Shown here: piece by piece, positions 62,648 through 64,000 of the stretch
How positions within the stretch are numbered: the first letter of the stretch is position 1
Layout of the letters: every line of letters starts with the position of its first letter
NCBI RefSeq assembly: GCF_000941075.1
Contig: NZ_CP007229.1
Span: 186,001-250,000, forward strand
Length of the DNA: 64,000 nucleotides
DNA from: Mesomycoplasma dispar
Lineage (GTDB): Bacteria; Bacillota_I; Bacilli_A; Mycoplasmatales; Metamycoplasmataceae
Direction: 5' to 3'
Program-made: the position numbers and the translations under genes
The notes under the pieces: model-generated
What the model was told of the DNA's origin: nothing
The model's input: only the letters and a program-made list of their open reading frames with translations
The model's database searches: none

Positions 62648-64000
62648 ATGAAAAAAAATTTTATTTTAAACTTCGCTACAAAAAACATTAAGGAAAAAAA
62701 ATTAACTTTTGGAGTTGGACTAACTTTATGAGCTTTAATCGTTTTTGCCTATATGATTTTTGTAATGAATTGAGGTTTTGCCTCTGCCGGACTTAACGGA
62801 ACAGCTGGAGTTAGTGGATATTTAGGACACTTTTTCCCTGAAGGAACAAAACCACCTGGTACTGTTGTAAATCAAGCCGTTAATTGAGGAATCACAATTG
62901 GGCGCGGAATTGGTTCGGTTTTAGTAGGGTGATTAATTGTTAAAATTTCACATAAATACACTGTGATTTTATCATTAATTTTTATGCTTTTTGGAATTGT
63001 AGCTCCTTATTCGCCAACTTATGCTGGTTTTATAATTCTAAGAACAATTTTCGCAATTGGTGGAACAATGCAAATAATTTTGATCCAACCAGTTGTTTCA
63101 AATTATTTAAACCAAAGACAAAAAGCCGTTATTTCCCAATTTTCTCCATTTTTTTATCCAATTGGGACAATAATTACGCTCATTCCTTTTGCTGGGATTA
63201 TTGGCGAAGAAGCACAAAAAGCTTTTCGAGATAATTGACAAATTGTCTTTTTAGTTATCGGGATTTTAACTTTGATTCCGTTAATTGGATACATAATTTT
63301 AGGTACTAAATTCGATTTATACCCATCAAATGTTGCTAAAAGGGACAAACAAGAAAAATTAACTTTGGCAACATTTTTCAAGCAAAAAGATACTTGATTC
63401 TGAACAATTTTATACGGTTCATGACTTGTTGCCGTTGTTTTCCCTTTTACATTTTCAAAGCCAATTTTTCACCGTCTAATTGGCGATTCAAGCGGAATTT
63501 TTAATGATAAAATTTCCGTTTTTCTAATTTTCTTTTTAGCAGGAATGTTTGTTGGCCCTTTTACAATCGGTCTGCTTTCAAAATATCAACTTCAAAGACG
63601 AAAATATATTTCAGCAGTTATTACGCTTGGGGTATTTTTCTACGTGATGGCAACGGTAGTTTTTGTTACAAAAGTTGGTAAAAATCCACTTGCTGCTAAA
63701 ACTTATAACGATGGTTGAACGTGATTATTCCTATTTTTAGGACTTTTTATGGGAATTTGTCTCTGGGGAATTCAGGGAGTAATGTTAAATTTACCACACG
63801 AATATCCAGGTTCAAACCCTTATCGTATTGGTTTCCAGTTCGGTTTAATTTGAGGACTTGGATATACCGCTTTCACAGTTGCAACAATTATTACCTCTTT
63901 AATTAATACGCCGCCAGGAGTTGATGTAAAAAATTTAAACCCAAATAATGTTGACGGTTACGCTCTTGGTGCTTACATTCTCATTATTATCTTTTCACTT
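62648..64000 (+). CDS. MFS transporter, sugar-phosphate (UhpT-like) type, cut by window end
   Basis: At least 451 residues; the C-terminus lies outside the window. Twelve-span layout with the first span TLWALIVFAYMIFVMNWGFA, a GRGIGSVLVGWLIVKISHKY motif after span 2, and repeated UGA Trp codons. Similar mycoplasma proteins are annotated as hexose-phosphate transporters; the substrate here is inferred only from that resemblance. Confidence 0.75.

Noticed and set aside
1-64000. tRNA genes
   Set aside because: I looked for T-loop sequences (TTCGAATC/TTCAAATC types) with matching acceptor stems and found none that fold.
1-64000. CRISPR arrays
   Set aside because: No regularly spaced direct repeats of 20-40 bp and no cas-like gene were seen.

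Overview
The window comes from an AT-rich, wall-less mollicute that reads UGA as tryptophan: in-frame UGA occurs in nearly every gene (gyrA, nrdF, nrdE, glyA, secDF, rplT, the 53.4-57.7 kb protease and others). Gene content and order (nrdFIE, a SecD-SecF fusion, ascorbate-type and mannitol PTS, GDSL lipoprotein, MFS hexose-phosphate-type carrier, NrdF of the metal-free kind) suggest the Mycoplasma hyopneumoniae / M. ovipneumoniae / M. flocculare cluster (Mesomycoplasma). The species call is an inference.

Layout. 0.2-1.1 kb: degenerate IS3-family copy lying against the 3' end of gyrA (1.2-3.8, minus). 4.6-8.3: nrdF-nrdI-nrdE ribonucleotide reductase operon. 8.3-11.9: an accessory island with a frameshifted minus-strand gene, facing A/T homopolymers, a TAG-interrupted gene with a glycine-rich hydrophobic hairpin, and two paralogous membrane proteins. 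12.1-15.4 (minus): GDSL lipoprotein and glyA. 15.5-23.7 (plus): secDF, hisS-aspS, rpsD, rpiB-mutM. 24.1-30.5: an operon with a ribulose-phosphate-epimerase-like enzyme, three unknown membrane proteins, PTS IIA/IIB/IIC of the ascorbate type and transketolase. 30.7-32.9: a two-gene restriction-modification system. 33.5-38.8: an M26 (ZmpB/IgA-protease-like) lipoprotein broken by a poly-A tract, a full-length IS and a frameshift. 39.2-43.0: RpiR regulator divergent from mtlA-mtlD-mtlF. 43.06-44.16: second degenerate IS copy, inserted in the loop of the mtl terminator. 44.3-47.5 (minus): rpmB, rplT-rpmI-infC and pyk. 47.6-48.7: leucine-rich-repeat protein divergent from a small glycine-zipper peptide. 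48.8-50.6 (minus): M42 aminopeptidase and ung. 50.7-51.3: rplU-rpmA. 51.7-53.2: lipoprotein with an internal duplication. 53.4-57.7 (minus): large DUF31 serine protease, then an alpha/beta hydrolase. 58.9: SRP RNA. 59.0-62.5: YitT-type membrane protein and a single-chain nuclease-methylase-specificity enzyme. 62.6 to the end: MFS carrier, cut by the window edge.

How the parts work together. The housekeeping blocks cover translation, export, dNTP supply and repair. Two PTS modules feed sugar phosphates to glycolysis and to the rpe/tkt/rpiB pentose-phosphate step. The surface set (M26 protease, DUF31 protease, lipoproteins, GDSL esterase) carries most of the decay: homopolymer tracts, IS insertions and frameshifts cluster there. 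The strongest individual observations are the V/P/K metal-site substitutions in NrdF, the three-lesion M26 protease locus, the 8.3-11.9 kb island, the IS inside the mtl terminator, and the small peptide at 48.4 kb behind the best ribosome-binding site seen in the window.
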